Counted from the first letter of the stretch, positions 33,635 to 43,543 are shown. The stretch: DNA of 49,271 bases from Accumulibacter sp031732795 (GCA_031732795.1 JAVMKC010000004.1:1-49271), one strand, 5' to 3'. Program-made: numbers and translations. The notes: generated by a model not told the origin, from the letters alone.

Positions 33635-34537
33635 ATGTGGTTCAAGAACCTTCAAGTCTATCGCTTACCCAAGAACTGGAACGTCGAACTCGAGCACGTC
33701 GAAGAACAACTTGCGCGGATGGTGTTGCAGGAATGCAGCGCCACCGCACCACACAGCATAGGCTGGGTACCCGTGCGCGACGGCGGCAGCGGCACGTTGA
33801 TCCATAACGTCAACCACCAATGGCTGTTGCGGCTCGGCTGCGAAGAAAAATTGCTGCCGGCTTCGATCGTCAAACGTTTCGCCAATGACAGGGCCAAAGA
33901 GATCGAAGAAAACGAGGGCCGGCGTGTCGGACGACGCGAGATGCGCGAGTTGATCGAGCAAATGACTCTCGAACTGCTGCCGCGCGCTTTCACCCGCTTC
34001 CGCAGTACCCAAGGCTGGATCGATCGCGGCAACGGTTGGCTGGTAATCGACGCCGCTTCACCGGCCAGAGCCGAGGAGTTTCTCGAACATCTGCGCAAGA
34101 CCCTCGAAAATTTGCCGGCCAAAATTCTCAAGGTCAATCTTTCGCCAGCGGTGGCGATGTCCGCCTGGGTAGCCGCAGGAGAAAGCCCCGCCGGTTTCAG
34201 CATCGACCAGGACCTCGAATTGCGCTCGGTCGACAAAGCCGCGGTGCGTTACGTCAACCATTCGCTGGAAGGCGAGGAAATCCGCCAGCATATCGCCGAC
34301 GGCAAGACGGTTACTCGGCTGGCCATGACCTGGGACGACAAAATCTCCTTCATTTTAAACGACTTGCTGCAAGTCAAACGGCTCGAATTTCTCGACATCC
34401 TCAAGGAGCAGTCGGACAATCAAAGCGAAAATGCCGACGAACGCTTCGATCTCGATTTCACGTTGATGACCGGCGAAGCGGCAAAACTGCTCGACGATCT
34501 GGTCGCTGCGCTGGGAGGCGAACCGCCGTCGGCTTGA
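33635..34537 (+). CDS. rdgC: Recombination-associated protein RdgC
   Basis: A 300-residue DNA-binding protein that forms a ring dimer around duplex DNA and modulates RecA. It is nucleoid-associated in E. coli and linked to pilin variation in Neisseria. The N-terminus MWFKNLQVYRL, the segments GWVPVRDGG and REMRELIEQMTLELLPRAF, and the ending FDLDFTLMTGEAAKLLDDL are family signatures. The ATG at 33635 begins the conserved start; the longer frame from 33584 is spurious. Convergent with the phosphatase gene at 34671. Confidence 0.95.
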   Translation: MWFKNLQVYRLPKNWNVELEHVEEQLARMVLQECSATAPHSIGWVPVRDGGSGTLIHNVNHQWLLRLGCEEKLLPASIVKRFANDRAKEIEENEGRRVGRREMRELIEQMTLELLPRAFTRFRSTQGWIDRGNGWLVIDAASPARAEEFLEHLRKTLENLPAKILKVNLSPAVAMSAWVAAGESPAGFSIDQDLELRSVDKAAVRYVNHSLEGEEIRQHIADGKTVTRLAMTWDDKISFILNDLLQVKRLEFLDILKEQSDNQSENADERFDLDFTLMTGEAAKLLDDLVAALGGEPPSA

Positions 34538-34576
34538 TCCGGTCGATCCGGGGATCGGCGGCCAAGCCGGACCGGA

Positions 34577-34611
34577 CGCCGCGCGTCAACGACGTTGCCG
34601 ACGTTGCGCGG
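34577..34611. repeat. GC-rich imperfect hairpin after rdgC
   Basis: GCCGCGC and AAC on the left pair with GTTGCGCGGC on the right, with a 3-base bulge, in the convergent gap between rdgC and the phosphatase gene. It may end transcription from either side; no T-run is present. Confidence 0.4.
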
Positions 34612-34670
34612 CGAATCCGTGCGAATTCCGACGGACGGCCGATTGGCAAACTTCGCTGGGAACTGTCGCC

Positions 34671-35162
34671 TTATTCGTGCGGGTGATTTGCCGCCAACTG
34701 TTGCTCGAGGTGATCGAGCAACCCCTTCGCCGCATCCTCGATCATGTCCAGGACCAGATCGAAGCCATGTCCGAGGCCGTAATACGGATCAGGGACTTCG
34801 TCATCATCGAAATTGCGCGAATATTTCATGAGCAGTCCGAGGCGATGATGCTTGTCCGCCGGACAAATACGTTTCAGAACGTCCAGATTGTTCCGGTCCA
34901 TCGCCAGGATCAGATCGAAATAACCGAGATCCTGAGCCGCCACTTTGCGGGCTCGCATTTCGGACAAATCGTAATGACGGCTGGCCGCCGCACGCTGAGT
35001 CCGTTGATCCGGAGCTTCGCCGACGTGATAGCCGTGCGTCCCCGCCGAATCGACCTCGATCCTGTCTTCCAGACCTTTTTCGCGAACGAATTGACGCAAC
35101 ACCCCCTCGGCCGTTGGCGATCGGCAGATATTGCCCATGCAAACAAAAAGGACTTTGATCAC
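34671..35162 (-). CDS. Low-molecular-weight protein tyrosine phosphatase
   Basis: A 163-residue LMW-PTP. The active-site loop is FVCMGNICRSP (Cys8 to Arg14) close to the N-terminus and the general acid Asp is in VPDPYYG near residue 130. Bacterial members often dephosphorylate tyrosine kinases of capsule or exopolysaccharide synthesis, but no such kinase lies here. The start is a GTG (35160-35162) with AAGGA just upstream, which places the Cys loop at the usual position. Confidence 0.93.
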   Translation of the reverse strand: MIKVLFVCMGNICRSPTAEGVLRQFVREKGLEDRIEVDSAGTHGYHVGEAPDQRTQRAAASRHYDLSEMRARKVAAQDLGYFDLILAMDRNNLDVLKRICPADKHHRLGLLMKYSRNFDDDEVPDPYYGLGHGFDLVLDMIEDAAKGLLDHLEQQLAANHPHE

Positions 35163-35922
35163 CTTTCCTTACCCGGAGATGTTTTCGAATGGTGAAACCA
35201 TTAAATTTTCCAATCAATTCGACTCGTTGACAACTTGTCCGGTACTTTTCAAATGATGTCTGGCCGAGCCTACCCGTTTAATTTCACGAATTGTAGTGGC
35301 TGATCGGTCGATCGGGGTATAAAAGTGACAGGCTTGCGCCGAAAGGCGCCGTACGCCCCGGCAGACAGAATTTTCGCCGAGATCCCGTCATTAAGTCTGG
35401 ACGTTGAGCAAAAATTCTGAGATTACGGGTCGGACGACGATGTCTGGGAAACCGCGCCTGTCGTCTGTGCATGCAACCGTACGCGGCTTGGCCGCGGAAA
35501 GACGGTCACCCAAAGATGGCTCCGGTTTTCCACGCGCTGACAATGCGCTGGATAATATTTCTTACTGGGATTTCAGCGCGAATGCCCGCGACCGACGCAG
35601 GATTCTGCTTCGCGCCAAGCGAATCAGGTCTCTGCTCATTCGCGCAGAATGACCAGAAATCGGCCGCTGTTGCTTCCCGTCAGTCGCGGATGACTTTCAG
35701 GCAGGTCGAAGCCGACCGATAACCGGTTTTCAGGCGCAGATACTGAGCACGGATTGAAAATCGCGCCACGGCCAGGAGGGTGGCGGCGCACTGTTGGACA
35801 ACGCCGGTGGCGCAGCTTGGCTTGCCGCCAACATTGGAAGAAACACTTCCCCAACACTTGTTGCCGGTAATCGCGAACCTGGGCAAATCGCAACCACCTC
35901 AAACAGGAACGTACCATCCGAC
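35163..35922. other. Long intergenic stretch, no convincing gene
   Basis: About 760 bases between the phosphatase start and the end of the chemoreceptor fragment. It has a small GCGCC-GAAA-GGCGC hairpin (35336-35349) and several short frames without ribosome sites. One minus-strand frame (35636-35917) ends in a protein-like stretch (LPESHPRLTGSNSGRFLVI) that may be a decayed gene, but I cannot assign it. Probably remains of the region that once flanked the truncated chemoreceptor. Confidence 0.4.
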
Positions 35923-36699
35923 TTACAGGCGAAACTTGCCGATTTGCGATTTCAGATTCCCGGCAATCGACTCCAGTTCGGCTGCCGCCGCTGTCGTGCC
36001 ACGTACGGTGAGCGTTGTTTCCTCCACCATGGCCGCGATTTGTTCGACTTTCTTGCTGATCGCGACACTGGCGGCACTTTGTTCCTGCGTGGCATGAGCA
36101 ACTTCGACCACGCGGGACAGAATCCGGCTGGTACCCTCTTCGATGGTGCGTAGGGATTCGGCGGTGCCGTTGGTCAAGTTGACACCTTGCTGCACTTCGG
36201 GTAGGGCGGAATTCATTGCCTCTACCGCGCCAACCGTGTCCCCTTGAATTCCATCGATGATTTGCTCGATTTCCGTGGTCGCCTGCGAGGTTCTTTCAGC
36301 CAATTTGCGCACTTCATCGGCGGCCATGGCGAAACCTCGTCCTTGTTCACCGGCACGTGCCGCCTCGATGGCCGCGTTCAACGCCAACAGATTGGTCTGC
36401 CCGGCAATATCCTTGATGACATTAGCAATCGTCGACACCTGCCGCGCCCGTTCATTGAGCGCGTGAATCCGTTCAGAGGCCTGCGTGACCGTGTTGGCGA
36501 TACGATTGATGGTCGTTGCCGTTTGAGCGACATGCGCAACACCGGCACTGGCGAGTTGCATGGACGATTTGGAATCCGATTCCGCGTCGTGCGCGCTCTG
36601 CGAAATTTGGCCGGAACTGACGGTCAGTTGCTCCGTCAGTTGTTCGATGGCCGAAGCTTCAGACGACCAGCCGCGGCACCAAGCCGAACGCATGCACAT
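35923..36699 (-). pseudogene. Methyl-accepting chemotaxis protein, signalling domain only
   Basis: The 258-residue frame holds the complete cytoplasmic signalling hairpin of a chemoreceptor. The highly conserved tip is DIAGQTNLLALNAAIEAARA followed by GRGFAMAADEVRKLAERT. The heptad-rich arms stand on either side, and it ends with ESIAGNLKSQIGKFRL. The sensor domain, membrane helices and HAMP domain are missing: the sequence before residue 15 is unrelated and runs straight into the AT-rich gpmI promoter region. There is no ribosome site at the only ATG. A 5' deletion is the simplest reading, although sensorless cytoplasmic receptors exist. Confidence 0.7.
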
Positions 36700-36739
36700 A
36701 AAAAATTTAATTTATTGTTTTAACAACAAAATTGTTTGC

Positions 36740-36769
36740 TTGGGCGACTTGCACGGCTTACGGTATACT
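36740..36769 (+). promoter_or_regulatory. Probable gpmI promoter
   Basis: TATACT (36764-36769) lies 18 bases after TTGGGC (36740-36745), behind an AT-rich patch, about 70 bases before the gpmI start. The -10 is good, the -35 weak. Confidence 0.4.
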
Positions 36770-36839
36770 GCGCCAGTTGCCGCCTGTTCAACTCGTAGGC
36801 GGTCCTGTCGCGTTCCCCTTCATTCCCCAGGAATCCATC

Positions 36840-38486
36840 ATGCTGCAGAAATCAGCCACCTTCCCTGGTATTCAGGGACCTATCGTCACCATCGTCATGG
36901 ACGGCTATGGCATCGCCAAATCGGAGTTGGGCAGTGCCATCGCCGCTGCTCGCAAACCGACCCTCGACCGGCTGTTCGCCGATTATCCGAACATCACTCT
37001 GCGCGCACACGGCACGGCGGTCGGCATGCCCTCCGACGACGACATGGGTAATTCCGAAGTCGGCCATAACGCCATTGGCGCCGGCCAGGTCTACAGCCAA
37101 GGCGCGGCGCTGGTCGCCGATGCCATTGCCAGCGGTTCGATCTGGCAAGGTCAGGCTTGGCAAGAAATCGTCGGCGGCGCCAAAGCCGGACGGGGCGTCA
37201 TTCACTTCATCGGTCTGTTCTCCGACGGTAACGTCCATAGCCACATCGATCACCTACGGGCGATGATCGTCCGCGCCAAAACCGAAGGTGTTTCCGCGGT
37301 ACGGGTGCACATTCTTCTCGACGGGCGCGACGTTCCCGAAACCAGCGCGCTCGATTACGTCATTCCTTTCGAGACTTTTCTGAGCGAATTGAGCCAGGGC
37401 GGTTTCGACGCCCGTATCGCTTCCGGCGGTGGGCGAATGAACATCACCATGGACCGCTACGAAGCGAACTGGAACATGGTCGATAAAGGCTGGCAAACGC
37501 ATGTGCTCGGCCAAGGTCCGCAGTTCGCCAGTGCCACCGCCGCCGTCGAGTCCCTGCGCCAGCAATTCCCCGGCACCATCGACCAGGATCTGCCCCCCTT
37601 CGTCATCGCCAGTGACGGCAAAGCCGTAGGCACCATCGAAGACGGGGATGCGGTGGTCTTTTTCAATTTCCGCGGCGATCGCTCGATCGAGATCACCCGC
37701 GCTTTTGAAGACGCCGATTTCAAGGTCTTCGATCGGCTGCGAGTGCCGAAAGTGACTTACGCCGGCATGTTGCAGTATGACGGTGATTTGAAGCTACCCA
37801 AACGCTTCCTGGTCGACCCGCCAGCGATACTCGACACGATGGGCGAATGGTTCGCCAAGGCCGGCATCCGCCAGTTCGCCTGCTCTGAAACCCAGAAATT
37901 CGGCCATGTCACTTATTTCTGGAACGGCAACCGTTCCAATAAATTCGACGGGGAAACCTATCTGGAAGTACCGAGCGACGTCGTTCCTTTCGAACAGCGT
38001 CCGTGGATGAAAGCGGCTGAAATCGCCGACGCGATGATCGCGGCACTGAAAAGCGGCGAGTACCGGACCTTGCGCTGCAACTTCGCCAACGGCGACATGG
38101 TCGGTCATACCGGCAGTTTCCGCGCGGCAACGATGGCCATCGAAGCAGTCGACCTGCAATTGGCACGCATCCTGCCGGTGATCGACGCCCTGGGCGGCGT
38201 CGCACTGATCACCGCCGACCATGGCAACGCCGATGAAATGTACGAAATCGACAAAAAGTCCAAACAGCCGGCCAAAAATCCGGACGGTTCGTTCAAGGCC
38301 AAAACTTCGCACACGCTCAACCCGGTGCCGTTGATCCTCTACGACAATGCCAGCGGCGGCAAACTGGGTTTGCGACAGACTCCCGAGGCCGGGTTATCGA
38401 ACATCGCGGCGACGATCGCCAACCTGTTGGGATTCGATAAACACGTCAAGTGGGACGACAGCCTGTTGACCGTCAACAACCGTTAA
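36840..38486 (+). CDS. gpmI: 2,3-bisphosphoglycerate-independent phosphoglycerate mutase
   Basis: Dimanganese glycolytic enzyme interconverting 3- and 2-phosphoglycerate. The 548-residue protein has the first metal Asp in VTIVMDGYGIA, the phosphorylated Ser (about Ser72) in DDDMGNSEVGHNAIGAGQ, HFIGLFSDGNVHSH, VHILLDGRDV, FFNFRGDR, RCNFANGDMVGHTG and ITADHGNADEM, covering both phosphatase and transferase domains. It is slightly longer than the E. coli enzyme and resembles the form found in plants and several betaproteobacteria. ATG at 36840 with AGGA upstream; the open frame back to 36732 is not conserved. Confidence 0.96.
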   Translation: MLQKSATFPGIQGPIVTIVMDGYGIAKSELGSAIAAARKPTLDRLFADYPNITLRAHGTAVGMPSDDDMGNSEVGHNAIGAGQVYSQGAALVADAIASGSIWQGQAWQEIVGGAKAGRGVIHFIGLFSDGNVHSHIDHLRAMIVRAKTEGVSAVRVHILLDGRDVPETSALDYVIPFETFLSELSQGGFDARIASGGGRMNITMDRYEANWNMVDKGWQTHVLGQGPQFASATAAVESLRQQFPGTIDQDLPPFVIASDGKAVGTIEDGDAVVFFNFRGDRSIEITRAFEDADFKVFDRLRVPKVTYAGMLQYDGDLKLPKRFLVDPPAILDTMGEWFAKAGIRQFACSETQKFGHVTYFWNGNRSNKFDGETYLEVPSDVVPFEQRPWMKAAEIADAMIAALKSGEYRTLRCNFANGDMVGHTGSFRAATMAIEAVDLQLARILPVIDALGGVALITADHGNADEMYEIDKKSKQPAKNPDGSFKAKTSHTLNPVPLILYDNASGGKLGLRQTPEAGLSNIAATIANLLGFDKHVKWDDSLLTVNNR

Positions 38487-38513
38487 CGCGCGCTTTCATC
38501 AGGCAAATGCCGA

Positions 38514-38546
38514 ACCTTCGTCCGTCCAAGAAGACGTGACGAAGGT
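38514..38546. terminator. Inverted repeat between gpmI and the dynamin gene
   Basis: ACCTTCGTC and GACGAAGGT form a 9-bp stem with a 15-base loop between two convergent genes. A bidirectional terminator is likely but no T-run follows. Confidence 0.5.
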
Positions 38547-38595
38547 CTGGTAATACGGGAACAGAGAAAGAACAGCCGTTCTCGTCGCTCTTGTT

Positions 38596-40542
38596 TCACG
38601 CCGCGACGAGCACGGGTGCGTCACTGACTTTTCTTTGCAAACCGACACGGATATTTTCGCCAATCTCATCCAGCACGGTGATTTGAGCCAGCAGTTTGCG
38701 TTCGAAGTCTTCCAGTTCGGCGATCCGTTCTTCAAGGGTGTCGGTGGCTTGATGAATCCGTTTGATGCTTTCCAGCCGACGTTGCAGATGGATCTGATGT
38801 TCGCGGATCTGGATTTCCATCGGCGCCATCACCGCTTTCAACCAGGATTCGACTTCCTGGTTGGCCCGTTCGAATGTTTTTCGGGTTTGCACCGCCACCT
38901 CGTCAAAAAAACGTTGCGTGACCTGACTCTTTTCGTGGGTCAGCAACTGCAACGCCGAATTGATGTGCGTGTCGCACCATAACGCGAGGCGGTCGATTTC
39001 CTTTTCGTAGGATAGCAACGAGAAGGAAATCGGCGTACCGAGCTTGAGTCCATGCTCGACGGAAAATTTCTTGTAGATCGCTTCCAACATCGCCAGGATT
39101 TCACTGACTTCACCTTCGGATCGCCGCAGGTTTCCTCGCGCCGTATCCAGAAACTGAGTCATCGCCGCGGAAAGATTTTTGGAAAATGCGGCATGGAGCA
39201 TCGCTTCACGAGTGGAGGTGCTCAACCAGCGCAATGAATCCAACCCCAAATGCGAGAACAGATTGTTGGTGAGGCGTGAAAAGACACTGCGCACAGCGTA
39301 GTAACGTTGCAGCCCGGATTCGAACTCTGTCTTTTCATGCCGGACCTTGCCCATCATGTATTCGACAACGCCCTTGTTTTTGCCGCGCAACTCGCCCAAT
39401 TCGGTTTTCTGCTCGCGCAAATCGGAGAGCCGCGCTTCAAGAAGGCTACGGGTGCGATGATGACAGTCGGAAAATTCGCTTTCCGTATTTTCCTTGACGA
39501 TTTCCTGCTTTGCCGGAATCAGTTCTTCGGACAAGGCGAATTCGAGAACGCGCAAACGGCTGCGCGCAAGGAGCTGGTCATCGGAATTGATCTTGGCCAC
39601 CAGCGCTTTTTGTGCGGATACCGGAAAGACTTGCTGTGCCGGCACGTCGAGGATTTGCGCGCAAAGCGTCGATTGCTTGGCGATTTCCGCATCGATTTCG
39701 GCAGAGCTTTTGAGTTCATCCCATAAGCTGTCGATTTTGTTGAGGACGACGATTTGCCCCCGCTTGCGGCCACTGGGCGTGCCGATATGCTCCCGCCACA
39801 CCGTCAGATCGGACTGCGTCACACCGGTGTCGGCCGCCAGGATGAACAACACGGCATGGGCGTTGGGCAACAACGACAAGGTCAGTTCCGGCTCGGTGCC
39901 GATGGCGTTGAGGCCCGGGGTATCGAGAATCACCAGCCCTTGTTCGAGCAGCGGGTGCGGGAAATTGATGATCGCATGGCGCCAGCGCGGCAATTCGACG
40001 GTTCCCGCATCGGTGCCTGAGGATTGGCCATCCTCGATCGGAAAACCCAACATTTCGGCGGTGTCCCGATCGACACGAATGACATCGCTGACATGTCGCA
40101 AGGCGTCCTGCATGGCTTCCGCCGAATCGATGAGCAACGGAACCTTTGTCCATTCATCAGGAAACCGCTTGTATTCGCTGATGCTGGCGTTCGACTCCCG
40201 TGTCTGGATCGGCAGCAATTCGATGCACGGCGGTTTGCGTTTATCGAACATCAATTCGGTTGGACACATGGTCGTCCGACCGGCAGTCGAAGGCAGAATG
40301 CGATTGCCATACTCGGCAAAGAAAATCGCATTGATTAGTTCGGATTTGCCCCTGGAAAATTCGGCGACAAACGCGACATTGAGACGGTCTTCCCGCAGTT
40401 TGTCGAGCAATTGCGTAACCCGTCTGTCGGTCTGCGCGTCGGATAATTCGTTTTCGGCCAGCCAGCGGCCAAAACTCTCCAGCATTGCCGAAATCTGGGT
40501 ACGCCATTCACTGTAGGCAGCGAAATTTTGAGCAAGCGTCAT
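38596..40542 (-). CDS. Dynamin-like GTPase
   Basis: A 648-residue bacterial dynamin-family protein. The P-loop is FVAEFSRGKSELINAIF (about residues 59-75), switch II is VILDTPGLNAIG (about 205), and G4 is VVLNKIDSLWDE (about 266). The rest is helical, with long coiled-coil stretches near 355-400 and 570-635, as in the stalk of dynamins. The P-loop lacks the usual first Gly (Ala-Glu-Phe-Ser-Arg-Gly-Lys-Ser), as is common in this bacterial subgroup. It is encoded alone, without the tandem partner seen for many bacterial dynamins, and may act in membrane repair or clamp binding (CrfC-like); this is inference. ATG at 40540-40542. Confidence 0.85.
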   Translation of the reverse strand: MTLAQNFAAYSEWRTQISAMLESFGRWLAENELSDAQTDRRVTQLLDKLREDRLNVAFVAEFSRGKSELINAIFFAEYGNRILPSTAGRTTMCPTELMFDKRKPPCIELLPIQTRESNASISEYKRFPDEWTKVPLLIDSAEAMQDALRHVSDVIRVDRDTAEMLGFPIEDGQSSGTDAGTVELPRWRHAIINFPHPLLEQGLVILDTPGLNAIGTEPELTLSLLPNAHAVLFILAADTGVTQSDLTVWREHIGTPSGRKRGQIVVLNKIDSLWDELKSSAEIDAEIAKQSTLCAQILDVPAQQVFPVSAQKALVAKINSDDQLLARSRLRVLEFALSEELIPAKQEIVKENTESEFSDCHHRTRSLLEARLSDLREQKTELGELRGKNKGVVEYMMGKVRHEKTEFESGLQRYYAVRSVFSRLTNNLFSHLGLDSLRWLSTSTREAMLHAAFSKNLSAAMTQFLDTARGNLRRSEGEVSEILAMLEAIYKKFSVEHGLKLGTPISFSLLSYEKEIDRLALWCDTHINSALQLLTHEKSQVTQRFFDEVAVQTRKTFERANQEVESWLKAVMAPMEIQIREHQIHLQRRLESIKRIHQATDTLEERIAELEDFERKLLAQITVLDEIGENIRVGLQRKVSDAPVLVAA

Positions 40543-40865
40543 CGATCGTTCCGGTGCAGTGGTCAGTATTTCACTTTAGCATATCGTGCATAACCTGGAG
40601 AAAGCCAAGTCGCAGACCGCGACTCTTGCTGATCAACCACAAATTTAAAAAAATTTTGATTTAATTCGAAAATATATCAGATTGGCAACTTTTTCAACTC
40701 ATGAGACCAGTGGGAAGTCGATTTGAGCGATTGAAGCGAAAGCGCCTCCCAACCATTCAATTTCGAGCGGCACGACTCGCTTATTACCCGACACGTCAAC
40801 ACCTGACCTTGATTTGAGGATAAATAAATTTGCAGCAAAGTACATAACCTTCTTGCCGAAAGTCA
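40543..40865. other. Intergenic stretch between the dynamin gene and mutM
   Basis: About 320 bases including a markedly AT-rich segment at 40630-40700 that may hold the dynamin-gene promoter. No gene was seen. Confidence 0.45.
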
Positions 40866-41693
40866 TCAGGATTGGCACGTCGGGCAGTAATAGCTTGATC
40901 GGCCGGCCTGTCGGATGAAACTGATCGGCGTACCGCATGTGCGGCACGGTTGTCCCTGTCGATCATAAACCGCACAGGAGAGCTGATAACAACCGGCCCC
41001 TCCGTCACTGTGCACGTAATCGCGAACACTGCTCCCTCCCGCAGCGATCGACGCTCGCAAGGTGTTGCGGATTGCCTCAGCCAGCGCTTGGCAGCCGTGT
41101 CGATCGATCCGCCCGGCTGGGCGCAAAGGAGAAATTCCCGCGTGAAACAAGCTTTCGGAGGCGTAAATGTTGCCGACGCCAACCAGCAGACGATTATCCA
41201 TCAGCAAGGGCTTGATCGGTAGCCGACGGTGACGGGTCAGCGTCAACAGGCACTCCCCGTCAAAGGTGTCGGATAAGGGTTCGACACCCAGTGGAGCCAA
41301 CAGGGGATGGTCGTCGATCAATTGTCCTTCATGCCACAGCAAGGCTCCGAAACGACGCGGGTCACGCAAACGCAGGACATTTTTTTCCACCAACAAGTCG
41401 AAATGATCGTGCTTTTGTGCCGGTGACCCGGGCGGCACCAAGCGTAAGCTGCCCGACATGCCCAAATGGAGTATCAACCAGCCGCCGCCACGAGTACTGG
41501 CACAATCGATCAGCAAGTATTTGCCACGGCGCCGGATAGTGTCGATTTCCAGCCCCTTCAGCCGCTGATCGAGTCCGTCAGGGATGGGATGGCGAAGTTT
41601 GGCCACGCGGGCAATGGCCCCAACGATCCGTTGCCCGGACAGATAGGGAAGCAAACCCTGACGACTGACTTCGATTTCCGGGAGTTCCGGCAT
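40866..41693 (-). CDS. mutM: Formamidopyrimidine-DNA glycosylase
   Basis: Bifunctional base-excision repair enzyme removing 8-oxoguanine and formamidopyrimidines. The N-terminus is MPELPEIEVSRQG, with Pro as nucleophile after Met removal. RRGKYLLID carries the conserved Lys, the H2TH region contains NRLLVGVGNIYASESLF, and the zinc finger lies in CRTCGTPISFI plus YYCPTCQ at the C-terminus. Length is 275 residues. The start must be the ATG at 41691-41693 because the catalytic Pro has to be residue 2; the open frame extends further upstream but is not used. Divergent from the TPR gene, next to lolB and ispE as in many betaproteobacteria. Confidence 0.96.
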   Translation of the reverse strand: MPELPEIEVSRQGLLPYLSGQRIVGAIARVAKLRHPIPDGLDQRLKGLEIDTIRRRGKYLLIDCASTRGGGWLILHLGMSGSLRLVPPGSPAQKHDHFDLLVEKNVLRLRDPRRFGALLWHEGQLIDDHPLLAPLGVEPLSDTFDGECLLTLTRHRRLPIKPLLMDNRLLVGVGNIYASESLFHAGISPLRPAGRIDRHGCQALAEAIRNTLRASIAAGGSSVRDYVHSDGGAGCYQLSCAVYDRQGQPCRTCGTPISFIRQAGRSSYYCPTCQS

Positions 41694-41791
41694 TGCCGCT
41701 ACCACCAAAAGTCCATAACATGGAAGAAACGAATTATGGCGCAAACGTCGTCGTCGATTGACGTTTCAAAACAGTGCGATTCAAGGAACAC

Positions 41792-43543
41792 ATGAAACCG
41801 ATGAAATACATTTTTCTCTCACTGGCATTAGCCATGGCTTTTTCGGCTCCGGCTGAAGAAGCCGGCACCGGAAAAACCGGTAGCAAAGCCGGGGAACGCG
41901 ACACACGGCGACCAGCCAACGAACCCGTAATGGCGCGGATGGAAGAGAAAAAACCCGGGGAACTGACCGGCCAGATTCTTTACCAGGTCCTGTTCGCCGA
42001 GATGGCTTTACAGCGCGGGCGTGCGGACTTGGCCAGTCAAGGCTATTACGAATTGGCGATTCGCACCAATGATCCTGGCATCATCGCGCGCGCCATTGAA
42101 ATCGCCGGTCATGCCCGGCGCTTAGAGCGCGTCAACGAACTGGCCAGACTCTGGGTGCAAGTCGAACCCGATTCGAAGCGTGCACAACAGGTGTTGACCA
42201 GCGTGATGGCGATGACCAACCAGTTCGATGGTTTGGCTCCGTTATTGATCCGTCTGCTTGAAGCAGACAAGGACGCGTTACCGGCAAATCTTTTGACGCT
42301 GAACCGGCTGTTCGCCCGCAGCCCGGATAAGGCTGCCGTCTTGCAATTGATCCGCACGGTGTGCACGCCCTATGCCGCCCAGCCCGAAGCCCACTACGCC
42401 ATTGCCGTAGCCGCCGCTTCGGCCAACGATCAGGAGCAGGCTCTCACCGAAGCCCGCAAGGCTCTGGCGATGCGGCCGAATTGGGAAACCGCGGCGCTGC
42501 TCGAAGCGCAGCTTCTCAGCCAGCAATCGCCTAATCTCGGCATCGAGGCACTGCAGCGGTTTCTATCCCGCCACCCGCAGGCACGCGAGGCTCAACTCTA
42601 TCTGGCCCGCCTACTGGTCGGAGAAAAACGTTATCCGGAAGCCAAACACCATTTCGAACAGTTATTGGCCACCTATCCGGACAATCCGGACATCGTCTAT
42701 CCGGTCGCCATCCTGGCTTTGCAGGAGAAGGATCGGCCAACCGCGCGCACTCAGCTCAAGCATCTGCTGACTTTGAACGTCAACGACAAAAATGCCCCCA
42801 ATTTCTATCTTGGTCAACTCGCCGAAGAGGACCGGCAAATCGACGAAGCCCTGTATTTTTATCGGCAAGTAACGGCAGGCGAACAATTCCTCCCCGCGCA
42901 ATTGCGGATCGGCAAACTGCTGGCCGATGGCGGCCAACTCGATCTCGCTCGCCGTCAGTTGCGCGGTGCGGCGGAAAAAAACCCCGCCCAACGCGCCCAG
43001 TTCGTAATCGGCGAAGCCGCCTTGCTACGTGAAGCCAAGCAACTGACCGCGGCGATGGACGTCCTCGATCAGGGCTTGGCCGCCGACCCGGACCAACCCG
43101 ACCTGCTGTACGAATCGGCCTTGCTGGCCGAAAGGCTGGGGCGACAGACCGTTTCCGAAACCCGGCTGCGAAAACTGCTGACCCTGCAACCAGAGAATGC
43201 GCACGCCTATAACGCTCTCGGTTACTCCTACGCCGATCGCAACATCAACTTGCCGGAAGCCCGGCAATTGATCGAAAAAGCCTTGCAACTGGCGCCAGAC
43301 GATCCGTTCATTCTCGACAGCCTCGGTTGGGTCATGTACCGCCAGGGCGATCTCGAAGGCGCGCTGGCCAAACTCGAACAAGCCCACGCCAAACGGCCCG
43401 ATCCGGAAATTGCCGCGCACATCGGCGAGGTCCAGTTCCGTTTGGGGCGCCATGCCGATGCGCAACGCACTTTTCGCGAAGCCTTGAAAAAAGATCCGGA
43501 CAATGAAGTGCTGAACGAAGCCGCCAGGAAATTCGCACCTTGA
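41792..43543 (+). CDS. Exported tetratricopeptide-repeat protein
   Basis: A 583-residue protein with an N-terminal signal peptide (MKPMKYIFLSLALAMAFSAP) and TPR units over almost the whole mature part. Repeats are clearest near the C-terminus, for example ENAHAYNALGYSYADRNI, DDPFILDSLGWVMYRQGDLE and GRHADAQRTFREALKKDP. TPR proteins at this place (mutM-TPR-lolB-ispE) are conserved in betaproteobacteria and probably work in the periplasm or at the outer membrane, perhaps alongside LolB; this is inferred from context. The ATG at 41792 has AAGGA upstream. Its stop overlaps the lolB start. Confidence 0.88.
   Translation: MKPMKYIFLSLALAMAFSAPAEEAGTGKTGSKAGERDTRRPANEPVMARMEEKKPGELTGQILYQVLFAEMALQRGRADLASQGYYELAIRTNDPGIIARAIEIAGHARRLERVNELARLWVQVEPDSKRAQQVLTSVMAMTNQFDGLAPLLIRLLEADKDALPANLLTLNRLFARSPDKAAVLQLIRTVCTPYAAQPEAHYAIAVAAASANDQEQALTEARKALAMRPNWETAALLEAQLLSQQSPNLGIEALQRFLSRHPQAREAQLYLARLLVGEKRYPEAKHHFEQLLATYPDNPDIVYPVAILALQEKDRPTARTQLKHLLTLNVNDKNAPNFYLGQLAEEDRQIDEALYFYRQVTAGEQFLPAQLRIGKLLADGGQLDLARRQLRGAAEKNPAQRAQFVIGEAALLREAKQLTAAMDVLDQGLAADPDQPDLLYESALLAERLGRQTVSETRLRKLLTLQPENAHAYNALGYSYADRNINLPEARQLIEKALQLAPDDPFILDSLGWVMYRQGDLEGALAKLEQAHAKRPDPEIAAHIGEVQFRLGRHADAQRTFREALKKDPDNEVLNEAARKFAP

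Noticed and set aside
35636..35917. Minus-strand frame with a protein-like C-terminus
   Set aside because: No credible start, Cys/Arg-rich first half typical of a shadow frame, no known family.
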